Below are positions 33,301 through 46,488 of a DNA stretch of 64,000 nt, piece after piece. The notes under the pieces were generated by a model. It saw only the letters and a list, made by a program, of their open reading frames with translations, was not told where the DNA came from and ran no database searches. The stretch is taken from assembly GCA_942159475.1 (NCBI GenBank), contig OW804097.1:9391685-9455684 (forward strand). Direction: 5' to 3'. The DNA comes from Sthenelais limicola (lineage: Eukaryota > Annelida > Polychaeta > Phyllodocida > Sigalionidae). The translations under genes and the position numbers were made by a program. Position 1 is the stretch's first letter. Every line of letters begins with the position of its first letter.

Positions 33301-36300
33301 ACATTTGGAAATTTATTGGACTTTATTGGAAAATTTATTGAACGAGATTCATCCACATATAAGCACACTGCCTGCGGCACCATGCTTATGGGGACAAATC
33401 TCGTCGAATAAAATTTCGATTATTGCCGGCTCGTTCCATTCTCTCTATATAGTGATGCATAGTTATTACTTCCAATTGAGTAGAAAAACATGGATTATGG
33501 GATACCATCATATTTGAAAAGACGAAATCAAGCAATGGTTAACATAAGAACAGATAATAGTCAAATATTTCTATATTTTTGATACTTTTACTTTTGATAA
33601 TTACTTGTAAAGTAGTTAAATATACTCTGTATTTGGAGGACCTTAGAAACATAAGGATATATTTAATGTACATGTATTCATACACCTGAAAGTGGTAGAT
33701 ACCCCAAAAAGGAAAATATTTCTATTAAAGAGATCTTGAGAAATATCAATGATGTGACATACTGTAAAGAATTGCATTCTTTTGGGTTGGATTTACCAGC
33801 TAAAATGGCCGCCCCCGCCCCCCCTCTCCCCCCCCCACTCCCCTCCGCTTGGGCCTTGACCGCCACGCAGGACCTGGGTGGAGCGGGGGAAAGCGGTAAT
33901 GCTGGACACCTGTTGTTGTGTGTATACCTGTTTGATTGTCTTAGCAACCAGAAATAGAATTATCTAGTGTTCCCTGTGCTAAACTCATTAGTGGGTGGGG
34001 GGAAGGGACTGAGGGAGGGAGGGGACGCTTCATGCTTGGGTCAAGGATAATGGGAGGGGAGGGGGGGTTGAGAGCAAGGGACCAACTATCATGTGAACAG
34101 CGCATGACCTTGGCGTGGGAGAGCGCTGGGAGGTCATGTTCATGGGGTAGAAGGATCCCCCTCAGCCAATCATAAGGGTACAACGCCAGGGAGCGCATTG
34201 CTAAGATCCATTGATGCTAATGAATAATTAACCTATGTGACTATAAATAAAGGCGCCCAGTGCTAGCTCGACACACCTTGCTGCCTGGCCTGTGACAACC
34301 ATCCAACCGACTTCTCTGACTTCATCATTTATACTAGAACACCGAATCTCTGGGCAAATTGCCATTGATAATTCACAATACATCACAACTGTGATGTTTG
34401 CATGTGCCAAGAATATTATTGATTAATGGAAACAAATCTTGCAACCAATGTTTGGAAACCCAGAGAGGGTGGTGCCACCTGGTATATTTTTTTCTTTACA
34501 CTGACCAACATGAGAACACAACATAGGGTATGTGGTGCCACCTGGTGGAAGACTGTAACTATCATACCCTGGGGGGTATAATCTTCCTAATTGTATACTC
34601 TAATTATAACTTAAGAGTTTCAAAGACTGGTATCTTAAGGATACCACAAGTGGTCTGGATAAGCTTATATTCTGGAATAAGTCCCAAAGGACTTGTCTCT
34701 GAGTTTTATTAAGGGTAGTTCAAATCTCTCCTCCAGGGTCCCTGCTATTACCCCTGGCGCCACCTGGTGTAGCGGCCACTCTTTTATTGAGTGCTGCCAC
34801 CACCTGACGGTATAACATAATACTCACCCAAATGAGTAGACCACACAAGGGGCCGTTGGAAGGATTTCCTTTGAGAGACAGACCGGCCAGCCACCATCCG
34901 TCTTCAGACCATATATCTGCCACTTTGTGCACAGTATCTGTGTCTGCTTTGCCAACCTGATAATAATGATAACAATAATGAAATACTATGTCATTGAATC
35001 TTGTATTTGTGATGTGTTTCAGGGAAATGATCAATCAAGGAGAAAATGATCAATCAAGTCATCAAGTCGCAAAATTGATATTTTTCAAAGTGTTTTTCCA
35101 CAAGATCTCTTTATTGGAATGTTCTGATTTTTGGAGGGTTTATCACTTATAGTTATATCAATCAATGTATCAAACTTCAGGACAATGTATGTAATATATC
35201 CTTTCGTTTTAAAGGTGCTCATATGGACTACATTTAGTTACTTTACTGTTCATCACCCCCAGAAATATCGGAAACTTTTCTTTAAAGAAATGAAAATATC
35301 AAACTTAAAATCTAGAAATACTTATTAGATCATTAGACTGTTTTCTACCATTGGATTCCGCTTGATCTCATCTTTTCAAATATAATGATATCTCAAAATC
35401 TATTTTTTGCGACTTATGACTCATTTTCCTGACATCCCATTTATGACAATCAGGATAATTGTGATGGAAAATATGAAAGTAAAAGTTACATTATGAATTT
35501 GAAATCCTTCTAGAAAGTTGGTGCTTTTTCCTTTAGACTATTGACTGTAGCTGAAATAAACTATACATGTTGTGAATCTATAATTTCCTTGGGCTAAAAT
35601 AATATTTTGCATATTTAGTAAATGATCCATGGAGATGTTGACCCAAGCGATTGAAAACCTCTGTTAGTAAACAATCCTCCCCCTGATCTTGAAGTGAGGT
35701 CACAGAAAGCTGTCCAATCAATCAATCAATCTATCAAATGAAAGAATAATGTTCAGCACCAGTTCTACACAGGTCCTAATAATAATAAATAAATATTTAA
35801 AAAAAATAATAATAAATAAATAACTCTGTATAATCTGAATACAAACATCACCCATCCACACAAACGTCCTGGGTAAGACCCTAAAGTGCCTTTCTGTCTC
35901 TTTTCTCTGTCTCTCTCCCTTCTTTTCTGTCTCCCTCTCTCCCTTCTTCTCTATCTCTATATCCTGGGTAAGACCCTAAAGTGCCTTTCTCTCTCTTTTT
36001 CTCTGTCTCACTCTCCCTTCTTCTCTATCTCAATTTCCTGGGTAAGATAAACTGCCCCCCTCCCTCTCAGCTCTCCCGCCCTTGATATAACCTTCAATGA
36101 CTTGATAAGGGTGTAAATGAACCAATCTCACTCACTCCATGCTAGGAAACTGGGTCCAGAAAATTACCGCAGCAAGAAACTTACTTGTGGGAAGGAAATT
36201 GGTTATATTTCACCAGATCTGAGGGATTTTAGATTGTTTTTATATTTAAAAATAAATGATCGTCCCACCCACCCCACCTTTCCCTGCCCCTCCTACCTAC

Positions 36301-39300
36301 AATATCCACTTGATTTAGTGTTAAATACCAAGCCTACACATCACCAATGTGCTGAGTAGGCTCCCGCCCTATAAATAGCCTACATGAGCGTGGGTGTTAT
36401 GTAAGGGTGGCAGTGGCTATATGGTTGAAGCTATGTAAACATGACAGGAGTGAGTGACAACAGGTAGAGGATGCATGAATGTTTTCAAAACAGCATTTCT
36501 GTACCATGAACACAGTAGTTTTTCCAGACAAAAGGGTAGCTAACTAAGTGAAGTTTCTCTCAGGCGAATTACAGGTTGCAACTTACATGGGATAACAACA
36601 AAATTTAGGCCATAAGTAGGGGTCGTTCTTATATGGGGAGTGGACGCTGATTTATAGGGCGACAGGAGGAATTTCGGATATGGGATTCCACCCTCATAGA
36701 GGGCGGGTCGGTCGCGCCTCATCAAGAAAAGAGATTAACCTACATTTGGATAGTGTCCTGGATCTGGACTTCATTCATGGAGTCATGTAGGCGGATAGGT
36801 TTGTAGCGTAACAACTTGAGTCCACCAGTGTTTTGAGCTGCTCCAAGCTTCCCATACAGCAGTGGGAAATATACAGCTTTCCTAGCATCCCATGTGAGGG
36901 GCTGGTCACCATCTGTCCTGCTCATCTGGCTGACAATCTCCTCACTATCATCCACCCCGTATACTGTGTGCTGTAATCAAGGTTTGATTAATTTTATTCA
37001 GGACAATATTTTTAAACTTGGTGCAAATTTCCCCAATAAGCTAAGCACATTTAGTACAGTCATGCCAATTAGATGAAATAAAGCTGCACTTGCAGGTAAA
37101 ATGGCTCAAGAACTGAGCATTTCTACTTTTTGTTCAAATCTTTTCCAAACCATCTAAAAGTCATTTGACCAAAATTAGGGACATGGCTTCTGAAACGTCG
37201 CCATTTGTCCGGCTGTCCCCTGATTCCTTGATCAGCCATTGGTACAGTAGTACCCACCCACACAATCCTTACCCTCTCCTTGTATTTATGCTTTAACTCT
37301 GCCAGAGCAACAAAGAGCTTCTGCATATCTAGCACCAATTTAATCACATCTTCATTCCATATGGCGGGAAAACTTGAACCGAGGAAGATGCCATGCGCTG
37401 GCTATGTGGTACAAATTCCCATTTGAAAGGCATTTCCAGCTGAGCATAGAGAGTGACCACTTTCCCATATCCTCATACAAACAGATTGCAGGCTAAACTG
37501 GGTTTGCCAGGCAGTCAAATGATCTTTCTGATTCCAACTTGGACTAGAGGCCAATGAACGATCATCGGTCTCGTTGTAAGTACAGAGAGTGTCCACGTCT
37601 AGGTATAATTTCCAAGCTTTAGCCGGTCCAGTCTGAGCAATGCTTTTCTCACATATATAGATCTGCAAGTTGCCTTACTGGGTTCTGAGGTTGCAGCATG
37701 TTTGTGTGCATAACCGCAGGCGTTACAGTTGGTCATTTTGAGGTAGCAGAAGAAAAATCTCACAAAGAAAAATTTCTAGTCCGAACCTGACCACGACCGG
37801 CTTGGGAATGCCTTGGCGCGCGAACTCTCTGTGGCAACGACACAACAAACAGATTCAGGTGCCCATACTATAAATATATATACATTATATATCAATGGAA
37901 ATATAAGAGTAAATATATTATTAAGAAGAAGGATACAAAATAGATATCAAAGGGCTTCATTTACAACGAAACAGTAGAAAACATTAGATATCAATATTCT
38001 CCAACAAATTCTAAAAGATATGGACTGGTCTGAATTATATAAATCAAGAGATGTTAACATTTGCTGGGATATTCTAATTAATAGGATTAATCTCTATCTA
38101 GATTGTATGTGCCCTATACAAAAGTATAAGTACATTAGAGAGAGGCCTCAATGGTTCACACCGGATGTAATGAAACTCTCAAAACAGAGAGATAAAGCTT
38201 TTAAAAATGTTGAGGAGATTGGATATTAACATTCTCCCCCTCAAAGAAGACTGGCCGCCCCGGCTCAGTTAAATCTTAACCCTATTCTACTCAAAAATCG
38301 CCTTATTGATCAATTACTGTCTTTTAGGACGGAGCATTCAATAAACCAAGCACATCACAGATTATTCCATGGATTGTACCACAGTATTAATAGTAAAGAA
38401 AAATCAATGTTGGCTTTCCTAGACTTTAGGAAGGCATTTGATACCGTAGATCACAATATACTAATTGAGAAACTTAAGCATTTTAATGTTCATGGAGATG
38501 TGATTTTGTGGTTTGTGAACTACTTAGAAAGCAGGCAACAGAAAGTACTTATAAATAATTGTACATCTAGTAGGGAAAGGGTGACACATGGTGTTCCTCA
38601 GGGAACTGGTCTAGGACCATTGCTCTTCCCTTTATATATCAATGATTTAAGTTCTGTTATCACTAAATCGAGTTTTCAGTTCTTTGCCGACGACACAGTG
38701 TTGTACACATCCAATAAGTTGAGGTTGGAGGCTTGCAATAACTTGCAACATGACCTACAGAATATTAGCTTGTGAAGTAGGAAAAATAAAATATCAATTA
38801 ATATTGATAAGAGTAATATTATGGAATTACTTCCACATAGAGATCAAGATAACCCCAGAAGATTCCAATTTAAATTGGGAGATATGGACATGAAATATGC
38901 TGAAAAATACACCTACTTAGGCTTAAATATAGATAATAAACTGACATTTAAAGATCATTTACAGACAAAAATCACTCAAGCTTCTAAGAGATTAAAGATA
39001 AGAAGAATTCATAGAGATTTAACTTCATAAAACATCTTGACTATTTACAAAGTAGCTGTGAGACCCTTGTTTGACTACGGTGAGTGTATATATAGTGTAG
39101 CACCACAAAATCTCTTGGGTAGGTTGCAAGTGTTGAAAACTCTTTTATGAGGGTTGACTTTAGACTCAATATGAAGACAAATGTCATTGAATTACAAGAA
39201 GAACATAATATTGAACTACTAAATATTAGAAGAAAACACCATATGTTAGAAATGGCTTATAAATTAAGCCAAGATGATATGTACACTGATAGCAGGAACC

Positions 39301-40423
39301 TGAATCTCAGATCACATAATAATGGGAAATTAATGAAAGTACCACAACCACACTCTGAGATGGCAAAAAAATCACTTTACTATAAACTACCTATATTATG
39401 GAATGAGCTATCAGAAAAAGGGAAGACTTGTCCTTCAAAGAAGTTTTTAAAGCATTTATTGCTAAAAGTATATATTAAAATACAAGCAGTGAATGTTGCT
39501 CAGGAATGAGATATTCATATATATATTTTCATGTGACAAATTTGTCAGATGTAAATCTGTCTGTAGTAAGTTGAAATGATTAAGTATTGCTGATAAATCA
39601 ATAAGGATGCAAAAAATGTAAATGAAGATTGTAACTGTAAAAATGTTGGCTTTATATGGTAATGCCATATATCCTTCAATCTCTGATTAGAGAATGTTTG
39701 TACTTTTTTATTCCAGTAAAAGTATGTAATGTAAATGATGATATTCCCTAACTCACCTGTACGAGTCTGGTACAAAAACAGAGTATTTTACATCATAGCA
39801 CCAAGATATTTAACATCTCTCTAACGAATATAGGGAGACTAGGAAAACCTGTGCTAGCACAGACAGTTTTGAATAGATTATTTGTCTTTCTTCATCCCTT
39901 TATATTTATTATTTGCCCTATATATTTGTAATCATGAAAAAAAAGGAACGATTTTCTGTCTTCTCTACTGAAGCTTTTGCGACTCGCTACCTCTGGCTGA
40001 CGATTGTTCACTTGCTTGTTCAAGCATTCGAGCCCTGCTAGCCTGCCGCCTGTCTTTTGATTTATAACTATATTTGACGATGTCCAATATATATAATAAA
40101 TTTGGTAAGATTTACTTTGTTGTAATAGCTGAGAATGCAGCTTCAACAAAGGATGGTTATAACAAAAGGGAACAGTTAAATTAAAACATATAAAGGGGAA
40201 ACAGATGAAGTGAGAATATATATACATTACATGATTATCTTATCTTAAAACTTGTTCTCTTACATATACCCTACAAAGGTATTGTGTTCTAGAAAGGGAT
40301 TAAATAGTATACCTGACTAGTTGATAAGAGGTGAAACCAGTGCAGGAATACTAGGCCTATGGTAGAGAGGATTGTGATGCCCACTATGAGAAGGAATGTC
40401 CTGGAAAGCATCGCTGTGGTCAT
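30302..40423 (-). CDS. METTL24-like methyltransferase, eight exons
   Basis: Exons (minus strand): 40423-40313, 37320-37273, 36970-36744, 34956-34828, 32953-32879, 31213-31072, 30595-30302; the sum is about 341 codons. All junctions are GT-AG and phases agree (0, 0, 2, 2, 2, 0), so seven coding exons are supported; an eighth non-coding one is possible upstream. Exon 1 encodes a type II anchor (TFLLIVGITILSTIGLVFLH), pointing to a Golgi/secretory enzyme. The last four exons read DGGWPVCL, CVVYSFG, IKNDWSFDDEY, TIRTFDPSM, FYPLGLSN, LKFDIETHEFDVL, FEIHV and SFININYL. That is the full motif order of the METTL24 (Methyltransf_22) family. No frame break is visible. The 48-bp second exon is the least certain. 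Human METTL24 is of similar length; the substrate is unknown. Introns contain a LINE and MITEs. Confidence 0.82.
32995..33465. repeat. Repeat family C, copy in a METTL24-like intron
   Basis: Starts GCATTCCATATGAGAGGTGC, continues CTATAAAAATATTCATATAG and ends with TTATTGCCGGCTCGTTCCAT. Copies with the same order are at 55287-55515 and 55516-55680; the end part recurs at 55960-56170. It is non-coding. Confidence 0.75.
33490..33758. mobile_element. MITE family A, degraded copy
   Basis: Contains ATCATATTTGAAAAGACGA and later AAAGAGATCTTGAGAAATAT in the family order; both inverted tips are damaged. Confidence 0.6.
33760..34820. other. Intron sequence with C- and G-rich tracts
   Basis: Contains a C-rich run (33808-33845), a G-rich run (33995-34075) and a TATAAATA word at about 34238. 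No exon or recognised repeat. Confidence 0.4.
35064..35437 (-). mobile_element. MITE family A, reversed copy
   Basis: Reads AAGTCGCAAAATTGATATTT at the left and TTTTGCGACTTATGACTCAT then TTTCCTGACATC at the right. The interior is in opposite orientation to the copy at 3035. Confidence 0.7.
35438..36740. repeat. Intron sequence with a tandem repeat of about 85 bp
   Basis: CCTGGGTAAGA followed by CCCTAAAGTGCCTTTC and CT-rich sequence starts at about 35868 and 35957, with a shortened start at about 36037: two and a half units. Near 36700 the words AGGGCGGGTCGGTCGCGC also occur at about 16755, a dispersed repeat. No gene seen. Confidence 0.55.
37985..39515 (+). mobile_element. LINE in the first intron of the METTL24-like gene (antisense)
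   Basis: Plus-strand coding remnants run from 38020 to 39509 and end with a LINE-type C-terminus. Part of the RT fingers between 38230 and 38370 is missing, and at least three frame breaks are present. It is 5'-truncated. No poly(A) tail is obvious behind 39509. Confidence 0.75.
38020..39509 (+). pseudogene. LINE reverse transcriptase remnant
   Basis: Segments: DVMKLSKQRDKAFKN (pre-RT linker), MLAFLDFRKAFDTVDHNILI (catalytic Asp), THGVPQGTGLGPLLFPLYIN, and QFFADDTVLYTS (catalytic DD). Next comes YAEKYTYLGLNIDNKLTFKD, then a C-terminal part ending LPILWNELSEKGKTC and a basic tail. The domain order is that of a Jockey/CR1-like LINE. Frame breaks near 38775, 39030 and 39147, and the missing fingers, make it inactive. 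Confidence 0.85.
39516..40312. other. Intron sequence
   Basis: AT-rich, without a recognised repeat or exon. Confidence 0.4.
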
Positions 40424-40726
40424 TACTAGGTCTTATGATGGTGGCTGAGCTTCCTTTAAGAAAGATGTGCACATTTATTATTAAAATCATTGTTCCAGAG
40501 CATGAAACCAAAGAAAGCTCCTTTATGTATACTGTATATGCAAACGCTACTTATCAAGCTAATACAATCCACAAACACTCTATGGAAATAGAAAGTGGCA
40601 TGGTGGAACTCAATTTAAAAGACATCTCTATAAAATTTTCTCTGCCTAAACACGGAACTCCAGCACATGGAAAGCCAGCTAGCTTCTAGGTGGGGTGTAT
40701 GTAGCCGTGTGACTGGCTGGGAGCCC

Positions 40727-40751
40727 TATACTGTTTCTGAACTTCCGGTTG
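40727..40751 (+). repeat. Left terminal inverted repeat of the P-type transposon
   Basis: 25 bp beginning TATACTGTTTCTGAAC and ending TTCCGGTTG; inverted partner at 49041-49065 with a single difference. Confidence 0.82.
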
Positions 40752-41967
40752 TATGTAAACATGGTAGAACGCCGGGTGAACGCACTCCAACTAGCACAGA
40801 AAAACGTCTCCTTTCTCTATAATCTTATTGTCCCACTTTAACAAACTCAGTACTTACATTAGAGTTAACCATTCCAGGTTGTTACCATTCAAAATTATAC
40901 TGTTAGTGCACATAGCCGTCATAGAGGGTTAAGCAACATGTGTTCGTCACACCACTGTCACTGACACTAGCTGCCCAGTGCTATCAGCCGCCGCCATAGC
41001 TACAACGTGGGTTACACACAGACAGTGATAGTCAAGTTTTGTTTTTCACTGTGCCACTTCAGTCAACCTATTTTGTGGTAAGTTTTTACTTATATGTTAT
41101 TTTTTCTTGTTGTCATTACTTGGGGCATGTAGTGTCTAGGAATAGGCCTACTTGGGTTACTTGGAAATTGATGTTTATATATATGCTTCGGTAGACGGTA
41201 ATATATCAGTATCATGAATTTAAAAAATCAAACGTCTCCAAATAACTTGAATTTGAGTTTACTTTAAGGAGAAAATCAAGCCAAACACAAAAATGTTTTC
41301 TTTTTTCAAGTCGGATGATTCTTTGAATATTAATGGAAATTCAAACTTTGAAAGTATTATCATTTAAAGTAGGCTTTTTCATTGCCTGGGGGACGATTTT
41401 CACATGTTCATAACTTTACAGGTTTAGCGAGTATAGATACAATATTTGGGAGATCTCTTAAGACCAAAACGTTCTCAAGGAAAAACTTAAGCCGACAACA
41501 GTTCACTTTAAAACCGTTCGGCAAAATGAGTGGAAAAATTGGGAAAACTTAATAAAAAACATGTCTAAATTGACTGATGTTGCATTTTCAAACCATCATA
41601 AAATCTTAAATCATGACACAAGGCATACAATATGGGAATGAGGTGCAGAAACCATTATGTAGAGCACCTCCACATTTTTCCAGGCAGATTTATATATAAT
41701 ATTATTTGATATTGTTGATGTTATAATACAATAAGAGTAGAATGCCTCCTCGCTTAATTTTCACACAATTTCTGCCTTGTCGACCTAGTGCTTATGTTGA
41801 GGGTCCCTAGACATTACAATGTTTCAGTTGCCATTAAGTCCTTGACATTGAATGGATTATGTTACTTATAACTAGTACAGTTAATTAATAAAATTATTTA
41901 TACTTAACCCTATACTATTTTACATTTGTACAGGGCTACTAATACCAGGTTATACCGACAATGAGAG

Positions 41968-44900
41968 ATGGCTGGATATAAGGACAAAAGATCAAGTGGT
42001 ATCACCTGTGTGATCAAAGATTGTTTTTCATCACAAGCCCGAACTCCAGCTCTTTCCTTCTGCCAAATACCCAAGGAATCTGATGATCCACAGAAGGAGG
42101 CATGGCGGACAGAATTTTTGCGGATAATAAATAGGGCAGCAACCTATACCAAATCAAAGTTGAAAAAGGCAACATTCGTTTGCAGCAAGCATTTTGAAGA
42201 GGATTGCTTAATAAAGTATGGTATGTATTACACATAAACAGGTGTTTTAATTGAATACATGCTATTGTTTTATCCCTGTCTCCGGTTAATGTGTTGCTTT
42301 TTTAGTAAAACAAGTTCTGTCATTATTTCCATTATGTATTGGTGTTGCATTGACCCACATTTACATGTTGATTTTGGGTATGAAAGGTAGGGGAAAGACA
42401 CTGAAGTTTGGTAGTTTACCTACCAAACATGTGCCCCCACCACTTGTAGAGACTCAAACCTACCCAACTCGCAAAGTACCAGTAAGACCATTAGCTGTGT
42501 TTTTATCCCTTTTCGTATTAAATCCTGCATGTCTTCGATAAACCCAACCATAGGAAATTATCCTGGAATGAATTTATTATGAAGTAATGACATGAATAAA
42601 GGTAAGAATAGATGCATGGTACAACAGTTGTTGAATGCAATATTTACAATAGTTTCACCTAGAACCTAACCATAACAGGACTGCATTCCATTTCTATATC
42701 AGAGTTGATGCCCATTAATTTTATGCATATTGTTATGTCACAAAGCCATAGATTATAGATAGTATGTTAAATACTTAAGGCCAGGGTTTGGGATTTAAAA
42801 GATATTAGTTCTCATTACAGTTTACGCATCATCCCTTTTAAATTAATGTTAAAATCAAATTAATATTTTTAAAAAGAATATGTCCCATATTACACAATTT
42901 ATGGTTCACTCAATATTCACATGATGTTCAATGATCTTAGATTTGTTTTATATTGACACTTGTCCTATTCCTATTTCAGCTATCCCGACCTGAACCAGAG
43001 ATACCAGTGAAGGTCAAATATTATTCTCTGCAAGAGCTGCGCCAATATGCTGCAAAACTTGAATTCCCCTGGTTTATTGTTCCAGAGCCAAATAAAGATG
43101 TACTCTCATTGGGAAGATCACTTGACCAGCACATCACGATCAAGGTTACTATCAATACTGCTCTGGAAGCTACCGTAACCCCATATGGGATGGGATCGTT
43201 CAAAATGGACTTTGAAAAGCTACCTTTAAAAGAAAACCTTTCAAAGATCACAGTGATGCAATTCTGCACTGGGATCAGAGATCCTGAGATCCTCGGTGTT
43301 GCTGCAAGTAGTGAAAATTATAATAAAGTTAATTCATATGACTATATAGGATCAGATGTTGTAGCTGTTCCTACACTCCGCTCAACCAAATGTTCAGCTA
43401 TTCCACCCAGTAAGGATATGGTGTGCAAAATGTGCATGAAATGCAAGACAATGATCCTAAAACAAGAAAAAAAACGCAAGCTTGCTGCCGATAGGCCCTT
43501 GAGACTCAAAACACCCTTGAACAGGGTACCTCATAGTAAGTTAGTGTAAAGTGTAAAGACTTATCGACAGGAAAATAAGCGCTTGCAGAATGAAATTGAC
43601 AAACTGCAAAATAAGATTAGAGACCATGTTGATATTGAGGAGGAGCTGCATAATCAGCTGAAAGACTCGATAGACACTAGCAAAATAGATGATCCACTAG
43701 CTAAATTGTTCTGGGAGCAGCAAAAGAAGGCATTTGAAACCTCATCTAATGGAATGAGGTGGCATCCCATGATGCTAAGGCTGGCCATTATGCTTAGAAG
43801 TCGGAGCCCCGCAGCATATGATACATTGAGAGACACTGGTATTCTCAAATTACCTGGAAAGAGTACTCTAAGGGACTATACCAACTACTTTCACCCACAA
43901 GAAGGATTTAACTTTGAGGTTCTCGACCAAATAAAGAATGCAACAGCCAATTTTAAGGACCACCAGAGATTTGCTGTCCTCCTACATGATGAGATGAGTA
44001 TCCAAACAGACCTAGTCTATGACAAACGAACTGGGAAACTGGTGGGTTTTCTCCATCCTGATAAATGGATCAGCTCAGGGGATAATTTAGCTACACATGT
44101 TCTTGTCTTCATGGTAGTTGGCATTAATACACATCTAAAAATGTCAATGGGATTCTTCGCTACAAAAACAGCCACTGCAGCAGATCTATTTCCTCTTCTC
44201 TGGGAGGCCATCGGTTATTTGGAAACATACTGCAATTTGAAGGTAAATAATACCATAACTGATACTTGTTTATCTTGTCATTTACAGTGGTTTATATATT
44301 TAGTTAATAGCACCTTACTCAATACTCTCTATTTTTAAAATATAAATAAACATATTTTCTCTAGTACTACTTTTCTATTAGAATAATACCCAATTCAAGA
44401 TAAAAGGAATTATGAAGTAATACTGGTATGAGTCACATGGTGTGCTCAGTATAGATACACAAGTTTAAGAAAAAAATTATGAATTTATACTTGGCATCCC
44501 TGCTAACTCAGGTTTTCTATTTATTGTAACAATTCTCTCAATCTCTTACAGGTCATAGCTTCCACTAGTGACAAGGCTTCCCCCAAATCAAAGGCTCTAC
44601 CGCCTTCATGCCCAACCAGGTGATGATGTGTGTTACAAGGCCCGAAACATATATGCTCCCGATAGATTTGTGTACTTCTTCTCAGATGCACCACATCTTG
44701 TGAAGACTGTACGCAATAATCTTGCTTCGTCGGGCTGGGGCAAAAATACCAGATTAATGTGGGTATGTACTGTTTATAGAATACATTAAACATTTTCCAT
44801 TTATCTATAAAGATGATTACTTGCACCTCCATGCAAAGAGCCTCTTCTAGTTCTAGTTCTATAAAGCCCTTGTTATTTTATTTGTATTATCTGTGATGAC

Positions 44901-46488
44901 TACAAACTAGATCTGTACAAACTATTGTCATATCTTTCTATTATAGAATGAAGGAGATGAGATTTCATGGAAACATCTGGTGCGTCTCTACCAGGACGAT
45001 GCAGCTAGAGGAGAGCTGAGACTGTGCAAAAAGTTAACATCAGAGCACATCTACCTCACACCCTTCTCAGTTATGGATGTACGATTGGCTGCACAGGTGA
45101 GATGGTATTTTGTATCAATATGTGACTAACGTTCAACGTGATGATAACCATGTATATTCATTTATTTATTTATATATTCTAAAATTGAAATAATGTAATC
45201 TTTTTTTAGGTTCTGAGCAACACAGTTGGATCAGTATTGGGTAATTACGGAGGTCAAGAAGCCCAGGCCACTGCCAAATTCCTCCTGTTGATGGACCGCT
45301 TCTTTGATTGCCTCAACTCCAGATCACTGTATGAGGGTCGCAATGAGAGAAAACCAGATCTGAATCCCTATTATGAGCCAGAGGATGAGCGTTTTGAGGT
45401 AATATCAGTTTAATTCTAATTTTATATTCATGTAGAAGCGTGACTACATTAAATGAGCATCACAATTATTATTGGCATTAAACTAAAAATATTCAATAAT
45501 GGTAAGTCTCCATCAAATGAGCTGGAATCGACATGGCTACATCACTGATAATTAAGTATATAGCATAGAGATGTAGGATTTATAGTAACTTAGTAATTTA
45601 ATGCAATGATTTTACCATGAATAAACATTGTAAATATAGTGTCTTAATAACTAGTAAAACAGGATGTTCCACAGATCAATATCAATTCAACTAAAATGTT
45701 TGTAAAATTCTCACTGGTTATAATGCGCAGATAGAAAAATAATACTTTACTCATACTTTATCTCATTTATGCTGATTCAGTTTCTGGTGAAAGAGTTCTT
45801 GGGCTATTTGACTCAATGGAAAGTCTCCACACGGCAGAGACTAGGGCCTTTCACTACAGCGCATAGGAACAAAATGTTTCTTACTCATCAGACCTATGAG
45901 GGTCTACAGATGACAGGTAAGGTGTCTGTATTATAGTCATTAGAATTGGGCCTCAGATATAATATACATAGTTAATTTGATAATGTCAAGATATATTATT
46001 AAATCTCCCATGAACAGATTAATAACACAGTGATATAATAGTGCAATACCTAAATGAATATTTCTTTATTAACAGTACGATCATGCATTGAGGCAACTAA
46101 GTACCTCCTAGGGAATGGAGTACATTATGTCCTAACTGGGCGCTTCAACCAAGACCCACTGGAGGAACATTTCTCAAGGCATCGTGGGATGGCCCATAGA
46201 TCTGACAACCCCACACTTTGGACGTTTGGGTAAGTAATTATAATTTTGATTACTAATCCAGAATATACAACATAATAAATATCTGATACTCATATACTTA
46301 TAAGAAATACACTTTTTTCTCCTCCAATTATACACCAAAAACTTTATCTTTAAAAGTACCAGGAGCAGAAACTCCGACTACAACGCTCACTGGCTATCAT
46401 GTTATGCCCAAGGGGACGACGACCAGGAGAGAAAAGGCAAGCGCAAATGTCAAACAGCCCTCTCAAGAAAAGACAGAACAGACCATGA
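41968..46488 (+). pseudogene. THAP/P-element-like transposase, nine exons, two lesions
   Basis: Cut-and-paste DNA transposase. Exons: 41968-42220, 42387-42481, 42980-44242, 44552-44762, 44947-45096, 45210-45398, 45781-45916, 46076-46229, 46357-46488, all with GT-AG borders. Exon 1 is a THAP zinc finger (CVIKDC ... FVCSKHF, C2CH). Exon 2 has the typical FGSLPTK linker. Exon 3 holds a coiled coil (RQENKRLQNEIDKLQ), WHPMMLRLAIML, and the first catalytic Asp in LLHDEMSIQ. Exon 4 holds the second Asp (TSDKASP) and SDAPHLVKTVRNN. Exon 8 holds the catalytic Glu region [14 protein letters not shown]. Lesions: TAA at 43547-43549, and one extra base in the AAA at 44585-44587, which makes exon 4 211 bp long. 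The join to exon 9 is off by one phase for its best-looking frame. No DRGGL-type C-terminal domain is encoded on this strand. Confidence 0.85.

Noticed and set aside
34230..34260. TATAAATA as a core promoter (and a similar one at about 36370)
   Set aside because: No gene starts behind either on the plus strand; both lie in introns of the minus-strand gene.
34720..35034. Longest open frame at the METTL24-like exon (104 codons)
   Set aside because: It is the wrong frame; the neighbouring frame gives the family motifs and correct splice phases.
37123..37270. Extension of the second METTL24-like exon past the GTAAGG donor
   Set aside because: The continued frame has no good donor in phase with exon 36970-36744, while AGG|GTAAGG fits well.
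37402..37668. 88-codon minus-strand frame in the METTL24-like gene
   Set aside because: No compatible splice phase with exons 1 and 2 and no family resemblance; could still be an alternative exon.
43537..43571. Very short intron removing the TAA in the transposase
   Set aside because: It would be about 35 bp, shorter than usual animal introns, and the frame continues unchanged across the TAA.
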